DNA from: an uncultured Ruminococcus sp.
GTDB taxonomy: Bacteria; Bacillota; Clostridia; Oscillospirales; CAG-272
Assembly: GCA_902797495.1 (NCBI GenBank)
Contig: CADBTH010000157.1
Location: forward strand, 1-6,831
DNA length: 6,831 nucleotides
Direction of reading: 5' to 3'
The notes under the pieces are model-generated. The model ran no database searches. It was given only the letters and a program-made list of their open reading frames with translations, and was not told where the DNA came from. Below, in pieces: positions 1-6,005 of this stretch; position 1 is the stretch's first letter, and each line of letters begins with the position of its first letter. Both the position numbers and the translations under genes were made by a program.

Positions 1-89
1 CCAATATCGGCGAGGACGGCGCTCAGTCCGTGAAGCATATGCACTTCCACCTCCTCGGCGGAAAAAAGCTGCCTGAGAGAATGTCGTAA
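1..89 (+). CDS. HIT (histidine triad) family protein, C-terminal fragment
   Basis: Only the last 28 residues are in the window; the reading frame begins at base 3 and stops with TAA at 87-89. The fragment contains the histidine triad signature His-Met-His-Phe-His-Leu-Leu, with histidine codons at 36-38, 42-44 and 48-50, followed by a short Gly-Gly-Lys-Lys tail. This is the HxHxHxx nucleotide-binding and catalytic motif of the HinT branch of the family, cytosolic hydrolases of purine nucleoside phosphoramidates and related AMP conjugates. The preceding Gly-Glu-Asp-Gly-Ala-Gln segment also matches the usual run-up to the triad in HinT-like proteins. The gene is cut by the window edge, so its start, length and upstream context are unknown. 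It converges on the DUF1858 gene and shares a terminator with it. Family assignment is firm; the exact physiological substrate is not known. Confidence 0.9.
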   Translation, partial: NIGEDGAQSVKHMHFHLLGGKKLPERMS

Positions 90-106
90 CTCAACGTCTC
101 ATACCA

Positions 107-134
107 AAAAACCGACCGATGAAGGTCGGTTTTT
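107..134. terminator. Bidirectional rho-independent terminator between convergent genes
   Basis: ACCGACC (111-117) pairs perfectly with GGTCGGT (124-130) around a 6-nt loop. The stem is extended by A107-A110 pairing with T131-T134. On the plus strand the stem is followed by a T-rich run (TTTTCTTTTT to 140). On the minus strand it is followed by six Ts, the complement of A106-A111. It can therefore end both the HIT transcript from the left and the DUF1858 transcript from the right. Confidence 0.9.
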
Positions 135-139
135 CTTTT

Positions 140-346
140 TCATTTGCCTGAAGCTTTAAGGTGCGCGTTGATCTTTTCGATCAGTTCGTCCGCGTCGGTG
201 CCGTGAGCCGCGCACGCATCCTCGATCGCCTCGCCTCTCGAATGAGGGCATCCGAGGCAGTGCATGCCTATCTCAAAGAAAAATTTCGCCGTGTCGATAT
301 CGTAATCGAGAACGTCTCCTATAAGCGTCTGTTTCGTAACTTCCAT
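140..346 (-). CDS. DUF1858 domain (CxxC redox-disulfide) small protein
   Basis: This 68-residue protein consists of a single DUF1858 domain, also described as the hybrid-cluster-protein-associated redox disulfide domain. The visible hallmark is Gly-Met-His-Cys-Leu-Gly-Cys-Pro, with Cys30 and Cys33 forming the CxxC pair, preceded by an acidic helix and followed by Glu-Ala-Ile-Glu-Asp-Ala-Cys (Cys45) and Ala-His-Gly. The length is normal for stand-alone members, which are common in Clostridia; they are presumed cytosolic redox or metal-binding proteins, but the biochemical role is not established. The ATG at 344-346 is supported by an AAAGGAGA ribosome site at 354-361, 7 nt upstream. I see no convincing promoter in the 40 bp between it and the palindrome. 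It may therefore be transcribed by read-through from murA and DUF559, ending at the shared terminator. Confidence 0.9.
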   Translation of the reverse strand: MEVTKQTLIGDVLDYDIDTAKFFFEIGMHCLGCPHSRGEAIEDACAAHGTDADELIEKINAHLKASGK

Positions 347-385
347 TTTTGTATCTCCTTTATTTTGTGATCTTACTTGATAAAC

Positions 386-521
386 GCCGACGGATGCCGT
401 CGGCTACACCTCATCCGTCGGTTTCACCGACACCTTCCCCTCAAGGGGAAGGCTAAGTACGGCTTCCCCTTGAGGGGAAGCTGTCACCGAAGGTGACTGA
501 TGAGGTGTAGCGCCGCAGCGC
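386..521. repeat. Nested palindromic repeat with three paired sub-hairpins
   Basis: This is an imperfect inverted repeat centred at about 457. The outer arms CTACACCTCAT (404-414) and ATGAGGTGTAG (500-510) are exact complements. Inside them lie hairpin B (417-431) with partner B' (483-497), and hairpin C (433-452) with partner C' (462-481), around a 9-nt centre (453-461). Outside the arms are hairpin A, GCCGACGG-ATG-CCGTCGGC (386-404), and a smaller GCGC-CGCA-GCGC (510-521). Each sub-hairpin is itself a near-perfect palindrome, and the whole can also fold as one long stem. The right edge abuts the stop codon of the DUF559 gene (TGA, 523-525). From memory, similar palindromes built on CTTCCCCT..AGGGGAAG recur in Clostridia genomes; that recollection is unverified. 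No transposase is encoded inside. No T-run follows on either strand, so it is not a standard terminator. Confidence 0.85.
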
Positions 522-522
522 G

Positions 523-903
523 TCACTCTTCCCATCCCTCGTCTCCTTCGAATATAAGGCCTGCATTCAGCCTGATATCCTTGCAGACGCCTTCAAAATT
601 GCTGTTGACTTCATGATTTATATATCTGAGGACTTTTATTCCGAGTCCCGCCATATACTCGTTTCTTTTTCTGTCGTATTCCGCCGCGTCTTCTTCATAA
701 TGTTGAGCGCCGTCAAGTTCTATAACAAGTTTCGCCGAAGATATGTAAAAATCGGCAATATAATTCCCCATGACCTTTTGCCTGTTTACCGTGACGGGCA
801 GTTTCTTCAAAAAGTCGTACCAAAGATGCTTTTCTTCCGGCGTCATTTCACGCCTCAGCTTCTGAGAATTGACGGTAAGGTTTTTGTTCCTTTTTGTATT
901 CAA
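523..903 (-). CDS. DUF559 domain protein, Vsr-like endonuclease fold
   Basis: The 126-residue product matches the DUF559 family throughout, related to very-short-patch-repair-like and PD-(D/E)xK nucleases. Visible landmarks are Met-Thr-Pro-Glu-Glu-Lys-His-Leu-Trp (20-28), Arg41-Gln-Lys, Ile-Ala-Asp51-Phe-Tyr, and Leu-Val-Ile-Glu62-Leu-Asp64-Gly with His68, then Val-Leu-Arg-Tyr and a C-terminal helix. Asp51, Glu62, Asp64 and His68 are the likely metal-binding or catalytic set. Family function is inferred from the fold; I know of no settled biological role. The only N-terminal start that keeps the family's Lys-Arg-Asn-Lys-Asn-Leu lead-in is a TTG at 901-903. It lies 2 nt after the murA stop and has no good ribosome site, so translation probably depends on coupling to murA. 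An internal ATG at residue 20 would cut off part of the domain. Hand-counted G+C over 541-900 is about 42%, and ATA/AGA codons occur, unlike the neighbours. This suggests acquisition together with the abutting palindrome. Confidence 0.85.
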   Translation of the reverse strand: MNTKRNKNLTVNSQKLRREMTPEEKHLWYDFLKKLPVTVNRQKVMGNYIADFYISSAKLVIELDGAQHYEEDAAEYDRKRNEYMAGLGIKVLRYINHEVNSNFEGVCKDIRLNAGLIFEGDEGWEE

Positions 904-905
904 AA

Positions 906-2186
906 CTAATCGTCGATCTTTTTTATATCCGCGCCGAGCGCGGTGAGCTTTCCGACGATGTCGTCGTAGCCGCGTTCTATGTAAACTATGTTCGTGATAG
1001 TCGTCTCGCCCTCGGCGATGAGTCCCGCGATGACCATGGCGACTCCCGCCCGCAGGTCTACCGCTTCGACCTCGGCTCCGTGGAGCGCGTCGACTTCGGA
1101 AATGACCGCGGTGTGGCCGTTGACGGTGATATCCGCGCCCATCTTCTTCAGCTCCTCCGCATACTTGAAACGGTTCTCGTAAACGCCCTCGACGACGATG
1201 GACGTGCCGTGAGCGCGGGTGAGCATAGCGGACATCTGCGGGTGCATATCGGTCGGGAATCCGGGGTAGGGTCTGGTCTTGAGCCTCGTGGCGTTGACCT
1301 GACCGCGTCCGGTGACGATGACCGCGTCGTCGAGCTCCTCGACGATGACGCCGACGTCCTCGAGCTTCGCGGTGATCGCTTCGAGGTGCTTCGGGATGAC
1401 GTTTTCGATCTTAACGCATCCGTCCGTCGCCGCGGCGGCGATCATGTAAGTGCCGGCCTCGATCATATCCGGGATAATGGCGTAAGTCGAGCCGTGAAGC
1501 TCCTTCACGCCGCGTATTTTTATAACGTCCGTACCTGCTCCCGAGATCTTCGCGCCGCAGGTGTTGAGGAAGTTCGCGAGGTCGACGATATGCGGCTCGC
1601 GCGCCGCGTTCTCGATCATCGTGTTCCCCTTGCCGGTGACGGCGGCGAGCATGATGTTCATCGTTCCGCCGACGGTGACCGTGTCGAAGAAGACGTCGTC
1701 GCCGATGATGCCGTCGGGCGCGTCGCAGTCGACGCTGCCGCTCTCGGTCTCCTCGTCGGTCTCGACGGTCACTTTCGCGCCGAGAGCCTCGAATCCCTTG
1801 ATGTGCTGATCTATCGGGCGTTTGCCGCCGAAGTTGCACCCTCCGGGAAGTGAGACGTGAGCCTTGTGGAATCTTCCGAGCTCAGCTCCGAGAAGATAGT
1901 ACGAAGCGCGCAGTTTCCTGACGAGCTCGGGTCTCGACGTACCCGGACGGACGTCCGTGCAGTCGATCTCGTAAGTCGTCGGAGCGGTGCGCGTGATCTT
2001 CGCTCCCATATCCTTCAGTATATCTATCGACATCGTCACGTCCCGAACGTCGGGAACGTTCTCGATGACGCACTTTCCTTTTACGAGTACGCAGGCGTAC
2101 AGTATCGGGAGCGCGGCGTTCTTCATTCCGCCGATGCGCACCGTGCCCGAAAGCACGGCGCCGCCCCTGATGACGAGTTTCTCCAT
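906..2186 (-). CDS. murA: UDP-N-acetylglucosamine 1-carboxyvinyltransferase (MurA)
   Basis: MurA transfers enolpyruvate from phosphoenolpyruvate to UDP-N-acetylglucosamine, the first committed step of peptidoglycan precursor synthesis, in the cytosol. The 426-residue length is normal for this two-domain inside-out alpha/beta barrel (EPSP synthase family). Seen in the sequence: Lys22-Asn23 in Lys-Asn-Ala-Ala-Leu-Pro; Arg93 in Leu-Arg-Ala-Ser; the catalytic loop Pro-Gly-Gly-Cys117 followed by Lys-Arg123-Pro-Ile-Asp; Asp313 in Phe-Pro-Thr-Asp; Arg339 in Glu-Asn-Arg-Phe; and Asp377-Leu-Arg-Ala-Gly. The cysteine is the residue alkylated by fosfomycin in Cys-type MurA enzymes, so sensitivity at the target level is expected. 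The segment usually read as Asp-Arg-Ile-Glu-Ala-Gly-Thr is Asp-Met-Ile-Glu-Ala-Gly-Thr here (240-246). The ATG is preceded by GGAGG (2191-2195). Low-GC Firmicutes often carry two paralogues; which one this is cannot be settled here. Confidence 0.97.
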   Translation of the reverse strand: MEKLVIRGGAVLSGTVRIGGMKNAALPILYACVLVKGKCVIENVPDVRDVTMSIDILKDMGAKITRTAPTTYEIDCTDVRPGTSRPELVRKLRASYYLLGAELGRFHKAHVSLPGGCNFGGKRPIDQHIKGFEALGAKVTVETDEETESGSVDCDAPDGIIGDDVFFDTVTVGGTMNIMLAAVTGKGNTMIENAAREPHIVDLANFLNTCGAKISGAGTDVIKIRGVKELHGSTYAIIPDMIEAGTYMIAAAATDGCVKIENVIPKHLEAITAKLEDVGVIVEELDDAVIVTGRGQVNATRLKTRPYPGFPTDMHPQMSAMLTRAHGTSIVVEGVYENRFKYAEELKKMGADITVNGHTAVISEVDALHGAEVEAVDLRAGVAMVIAGLIAEGETTITNIVYIERGYDDIVGKLTALGADIKKIDD

Positions 2187-2243
2187 GTTTCCTCCGAAAT
2201 TTATCTCAAGCTAAAAGCGATGATTTGATTTGATTCAAATTAT

Positions 2244-2272
2244 ATTATAGCACAAATATTCCGAAAATGGAA
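2244..2272 (-). promoter_or_regulatory. Extended -10 (SigA-type) promoter for murA
   Basis: On the minus strand the sequence TGCTATAAT (2252 down to 2244) is a perfect consensus -10 hexamer with an extended TG element. A 17-bp spacer separates it from TTCCAT (2272-2267), a weak -35, which is tolerable for an extended -10 promoter. The predicted transcript start is near 2237, giving a leader of about 50 nt that contains the GGAGG site of murA. It marks murA as the head of its own transcription unit even though the upstream operon runs in the same direction with no clear terminator. Confidence 0.75.
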
Positions 2273-2300
2273 GACTTTTGCTCAATATTTCTCTCCTGCC

Positions 2301-2339
2301 GCGAAAGCTTCCCTATCAAATGATATTCCACGCCTTCGC
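2301..2339 (-). other. Interrupted stem-loop between DUF3810 gene and murA promoter
   Basis: On the minus strand GCGAAGGC (2339-2332) pairs with GCTTTCGC (2308-2301), including one G-U pair. After an internal bulge, TATCA pairs with TGATA around a TT loop. It lies 15 bp after the stop of the DUF3810 gene, where an operon terminator would be expected. It is followed by GGCAGGAGAG, not a T-run, so it does not qualify as a rho-independent terminator. It may be a 3'-end stabilising structure or chance. Confidence 0.35.
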
Positions 2340-2353
2340 AAACTGCCACAGAG

Positions 2354-3466
2354 TCAGCTCTTTTTGTACTTTTCTATATACTTGACTATCAGCACCGACG
2401 CCTCGTCGTACGAGACCGTTCCGCTCGTTCCCTGGCTCTTCAGGTAAGCGTCGTTGACCTTGTCCGAGACCTCGGCGGCGCGGTTTTCGCGGTACTTGTC
2501 GAAGAAGACGGAGTAAGCGTGAAGGTCGTCCGTCGCGGTCTTGCAGAGCATTCCTCTGACCTCGGCGTAGCGGTCGCGGTCGAGCTTGTAAAGATACTGC
2601 GACACGTTCGTGAACGCGTCGAGACATCCCGCGTATCTGAGATACGGGTCGGCAGCCTCCGAGAGGACGGCGAACGCCATGAAGTTCGCCTCGTTCTCCG
2701 GCGCGACTCCGCGCTGATGCGCGAGCTCGTGAGCGACTGTCGAGACCACGACGTAGTCGGGATAGTTGGTATTAATGTTTATCTCCGCGGTCGTATCGGA
2801 AAAGAGCCCGGAGATGTGGGTGTACGTCACGAGGGGACTCGTGACGAGTATCTTCGGGATCGACGAAAATGCTTGCGGAAAGCCGAATCTGTCGCGGAAC
2901 GACCCGTAGAGAGATTCCGCCTTCAGAGCGGTCTCGCCGATCGAGCAGGACATGACGGTAGAGCCCGAGACGTCCGAACGGATCGGGCCCTCTTCGACCG
3001 CCGCGTTTATCTCGCCGACGAGATAGCGGCACGCGTCGTACAGCTCGTCCTCCGTCGGGTCGGAGAGGTCGAGGCCGAGCTTGTCGCCTATCCTTACTCC
3101 GAAGTAGCCCGCCGCACCGTTGAAAACGAACGCAGAGCCGAGAAAGCATATGAACGCGAGCAGTCCCGCTATGACGCGCTTCGCTCCCGCCGCTCCGCGC
3201 TTTACTATCCTTGCGATCCCCCAAACGAGGACCGCGGCGATAAGCACGGGCGAGAGCAGAACGGCAAGCTCGGCGACGGAGAACGGGAAGAAGTCGGTGA
3301 CAAAGACGAAGACTCTTCTCGACGCCGCGGAGACCGTATTGTTGAAGAACTCGGCGAACGGGGTCGACAGTCTCATGACTCCGTACAGGACGGCGGATAC
3401 CGCCGCCCACGCGTACGACGCGATACAGACCGTGCGGAACGCCCCCCGCCTTTTCTTTTTTTCCAT
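2354..3466 (-). CDS. DUF3810 membrane-anchored zincin-like metallopeptidase
   Basis: This 370-residue protein has three predicted membrane helices at about 10-30, 61-86 and 97-117, followed by a domain of about 250 residues. That domain carries His246-Glu-Leu-Ala-His250-Gln-Arg-Gly, the HExxH zinc-peptidase motif, and Glu257/Glu259 in Glu-Asn-Glu-Ala-Asn-Phe as the likely third ligand. This arrangement matches DUF3810. Positive charges at the N terminus (Lys-Lys-Lys-Arg-Arg) and in the loop between helices 2 and 3 suggest that the catalytic domain faces outside the membrane. Substrates of the family are not known to me. The ATG overlaps the stop of the upstream gene by one base (TGATG, 3464-3468) with only a weak upstream GAAG, so translation is probably coupled by termination-reinitiation. 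The gene begins with runs of A7 (codons 2-4) and G6 (codons 7-9) on the coding strand. The motif evidence for peptidase chemistry is good; actual activity is inference. Confidence 0.88.
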   Translation of the reverse strand: MEKKKRRGAFRTVCIASYAWAAVSAVLYGVMRLSTPFAEFFNNTVSAASRRVFVFVTDFFPFSVAELAVLLSPVLIAAVLVWGIARIVKRGAAGAKRVIAGLLAFICFLGSAFVFNGAAGYFGVRIGDKLGLDLSDPTEDELYDACRYLVGEINAAVEEGPIRSDVSGSTVMSCSIGETALKAESLYGSFRDRFGFPQAFSSIPKILVTSPLVTYTHISGLFSDTTAEININTNYPDYVVVSTVAHELAHQRGVAPENEANFMAFAVLSEAADPYLRYAGCLDAFTNVSQYLYKLDRDRYAEVRGMLCKTATDDLHAYSVFFDKYRENRAAEVSDKVNDAYLKSQGTSGTVSYDEASVLIVKYIEKYKKS

Positions 3467-5991
3467 CAGTCGAAAACTTCTATCAGCGCGCCGTCTTTGA
3501 GATCCGCTTCGGGGATATAGATCACGGGCGTGCGGAGCAGCTCGTCGTACTCTGACGCGACAGGCGCGCCGTCGAGCGCGAATCTTCTCTCTCCCACACC
3601 CTCGTTCTTATAGACGAGGCGTATCTTGCGGCCCTTGATCTTCATATCTATCGAGCAGGACTTCGTCGGCATATACGACGGTGTCTGCACCTTCAGCCCG
3701 TAGAGGTCGGGCTCGAGACCGAAGCAGAAGCGGACGAGCTCCTTGACGTACATGACGCCGCTTCCGGTGTACCAGTCGCCCATCGAAACGCCGTCGATGC
3801 AGAGCTCCTCGTTTCTCGTGTAGGAGTTCGGCATGACGAACGAGGTCATAGTGCAGTTGTCGTGAGTTATGACGAGCAGCTTTTCAAGCTCCTCCCACGC
3901 GCGGCGGCTCTCGCCTATCATAAAGAGACCCATTACGCCGAACATACCCGCGTGAACGTAGGCGCAGCAGTTCTCATAAGTTCCCTTCGTTATGGTCGCG
4001 AGCCGTCCGATGTACGGTCTGTCCGCGAGCTTGAACGGCTTATCGAAGGTCATGAGTCCGTACTTCGAGGAGACGGCGTTCGCGCAGTCGACGAGCGCTT
4101 CCCTCATCGAAATATCGTTCTTTATCATTCCGGATATCATCCAGAACGAGTTCGCGGTCAGACTGTAGCGGGCCGCACCGTCGAAGTCGTTATTCGAGCC
4201 GACGAAGTAGGACATATGGTCGCCCCAGCCGTGGATGACGCGGCGGCGGCCGTTCTTATCCGTATCGACCGCGTACTTCGTAAGCCCTTCCTTTATGCTC
4301 TCGCGAAGGGCTGCGAACTCTTCCAGCCGCTCCGTGAATTTACCCGTTCGCTTAATAAGCTCGGAGAGCTCTTCGAGATTCTGATAGAACTGAAGAGTCG
4401 TCATGACGGAGACGCCGTCGCCGTAAGCCTTGCCCTCGTCCTTCGTCTTGCCGAGCCCGTCGAGCGCGTCGTTCCAGTCGCCGTAGAGGATGCGTACGCA
4501 GCCCGTGTTCTCCGCAATGTTCGCTATAAAGAAATCGGTTATGCGGAGCAGGTGCTCAAACACGCTGTCGCGCTCGTCCGAGAGGCGCACCGCCCACTTG
4601 TCGTCGGACGGAGTGAAGTAGCCGCACTCCTCGTCGAGGATCGAAAAATCGCCCGTGTGGCAGACGTAGGTATATATAGCCGTTATCGCCCAGACTCCCT
4701 GGTCGATGTACATTCGTAAGTCAAAGTCGGGAAGCTCGCCCGGCGCGCTCGGGATCGAGAACTGGCGCGGCACTCTGCCGTTCGTCATCATGTAGTTCAT
4801 CGTGCGAACGAGCCTCTGCCTCGACGTCTCGGGGTCCCACATGAGCGACCCTTCGAGCTGCTGGAGGACGTCGCGGAAGCCGATGTTCGGTCCCGCGTAG
4901 TTGTTTCCGAGAGCGCAGAAGGACGTCTGCTTCTGAACGCACTCCGTGAAGCGCTCGAGCACGTTCGGCTCGATGCCCTCAAAGTCGTCGAAATGAACCT
5001 TCATATTGCCGAAGGTCGCCCTGTCGCGCGCCTCGCGCTCCGCGATCTCGCGGTCGGTGTGAGCGGGATCGGTCGGCGAGACCTTGATCTCGTCCACGTC
5101 GTCGCAGCCACGGTGAAGCTCGAGAGAAAGATCGAACCTGACCTCTCCCTTCGGCGCGATCTCGTAGTGTCTGTAGGACGCCGCGACGGGAAGGTCGGTC
5201 GTGTTTACGAAGTAGACTTCCCTGCCGAACGTTCCGGTCTTGAGGCTCTCCGCGGACGAGACGTTCCTTCCGCGGAAGCCGAGGAAAGCGTTTCTCGAGA
5301 CCGTGCGCTCAACGCGGTACGCGCTCCCCTTCGTCTCAAACGGCGACACCGACATACAGTCGAACTTGCCGTTCCTGCTGTAGAGGAGGATGTCGTCCCC
5401 GAAAAATTTACCGAATTTGGACATTCTGTCCCAGAAGCCCTCGGACTCCATGAATCTGAGAAGCGCCTCTATGAAATAGGAGAGATATATCTTCTGCGCC
5501 GATTCCGTCTTGTTCTCCGCGGTGACGGCGAACTTGATCCGCTTGTCCGCTCCCACGCTCATTCTGACGGCGAACGTCGCGCCGTCCGTGTCCGCTATGT
5601 AATAGACCGCTCCGGGCGAGAATACTGTGTAGCGCTTAACGTCTTCCGGCTCATAGAGTGAGCGGGCGCCGCCGAGGATCGAGATCGGGAAAAACTTTCC
5701 GTCGTCCCTTTCGATTCCCGCGAAGAAATTGACTACCGGCTCCTCGCCGTAGTTCGACGAGCGCAGCACCGTGAAAATGCTGTCGACCGCCGTGATGAAG
5801 CCGTTCTGATAAGCCCAGACGACGTAGCCGTCCACGTCGTACGGATAGCGGCTCTCTCCCCCCTCTCTCGGGAGCGCGAGGATCCTGCCGTTGTCGAGGA
5901 AATACGTGTTCTGCGGAAGCTTTACCGTCTTGTCGTCCGCCGCGACCGTCTTCGCGATCTCGCGCATCAGTTCTCTTATGGTTTCGGTCAT
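3466..5991 (-). CDS. GH94-type glycoside phosphorylase-like protein, substrate unknown
   Basis: The 841-residue protein resembles GH94 inverting phosphorylases (cellobiose or chitobiose phosphorylase type): an N-terminal beta-sandwich region (about 1-300), a linker, an (alpha/alpha)6 barrel (about 340-760) and a small C-terminal beta domain. Visible barrel motifs are Gly-Phe-Arg-Asp-Val-Leu-Gln-Gln (371-378); Gly-Asp-Trp-Asn-Asp-Ala-Leu (504-510), whose aspartate region holds the general acid in GH94; Tyr-Glu-Asn-Cys-Cys-Ala-Tyr-Val-His680-Ala-Gly; and Asp-Trp-Tyr-Thr742-Gly743-Ser744-Gly. His680 and the Thr-Gly-Ser turn sit where GH94 enzymes bind phosphate, so phosphorolysis is plausible. 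There is no signal peptide or membrane segment, consistent with a cytosolic enzyme acting on an imported disaccharide or oligosaccharide. The ATG is supported by GGAGAG (5996-6001), and hprK ends 14 bp upstream. Sugar specificity cannot be read from the sequence; a glycosidase or a related GH family remains possible. Confidence 0.8.
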   Translation of the reverse strand: MTETIRELMREIAKTVAADDKTVKLPQNTYFLDNGRILALPREGGESRYPYDVDGYVVWAYQNGFITAVDSIFTVLRSSNYGEEPVVNFFAGIERDDGKFFPISILGGARSLYEPEDVKRYTVFSPGAVYYIADTDGATFAVRMSVGADKRIKFAVTAENKTESAQKIYLSYFIEALLRFMESEGFWDRMSKFGKFFGDDILLYSRNGKFDCMSVSPFETKGSAYRVERTVSRNAFLGFRGRNVSSAESLKTGTFGREVYFVNTTDLPVAASYRHYEIAPKGEVRFDLSLELHRGCDDVDEIKVSPTDPAHTDREIAEREARDRATFGNMKVHFDDFEGIEPNVLERFTECVQKQTSFCALGNNYAGPNIGFRDVLQQLEGSLMWDPETSRQRLVRTMNYMMTNGRVPRQFSIPSAPGELPDFDLRMYIDQGVWAITAIYTYVCHTGDFSILDEECGYFTPSDDKWAVRLSDERDSVFEHLLRITDFFIANIAENTGCVRILYGDWNDALDGLGKTKDEGKAYGDGVSVMTTLQFYQNLEELSELIKRTGKFTERLEEFAALRESIKEGLTKYAVDTDKNGRRRVIHGWGDHMSYFVGSNNDFDGAARYSLTANSFWMISGMIKNDISMREALVDCANAVSSKYGLMTFDKPFKLADRPYIGRLATITKGTYENCCAYVHAGMFGVMGLFMIGESRRAWEELEKLLVITHDNCTMTSFVMPNSYTRNEELCIDGVSMGDWYTGSGVMYVKELVRFCFGLEPDLYGLKVQTPSYMPTKSCSIDMKIKGRKIRLVYKNEGVGERRFALDGAPVASEYDELLRTPVIYIPEADLKDGALIEVFD

Positions 5992-6005
5992 TTTTCTCTC
6001 CTGCC

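Noticed and set aside
362..385. Promoter for the DUF1858 gene (TAAGAT as -10)
   Set aside because: Only a 4/6 match, with no acceptable -35 at 16-18 bp; read-through from upstream is at least as likely.
386..521. Palindrome as a CRISPR array or an ordinary terminator
   Set aside because: There are no regularly spaced direct repeats with unique spacers, and no T-run follows the stems on either strand.
894..1853. Long plus-strand open frame opposite murA (about 319 codons)
   Set aside because: It is antisense to a complete murA with all catalytic motifs. Its translation is rich in Arg, Asp and Val in the way expected from mirrored GC-rich codons, and it resembles no family.
2352..2366. Small GAG-TCAG-CTC stem plus T-run on the plus strand
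   Set aside because: A 3-4 bp stem is too weak, and no plus-strand gene ends here, so it is not called a terminator.
2316..2627. Minus-strand frame running past the end of the DUF3810 gene, possibly a frameshifted tail
   Set aside because: The DUF3810 frame ends naturally after Tyr-Lys-Lys-Ser. The alternative frame is an Arg-rich shadow.
2519..3520. Long plus-strand open frame opposite the DUF3810 gene
   Set aside because: Low-complexity Arg/Glu/Asp-rich translation, with no domain. The opposite strand has membrane helices and an HELAH motif.
3862..5661. Two plus-strand open frames opposite the GH94-like gene (3862-4719 and 4993-5661)
   Set aside because: Both lie wholly inside a convincing 841-codon gene on the other strand, and neither shows recognisable motifs or a good ribosome site.
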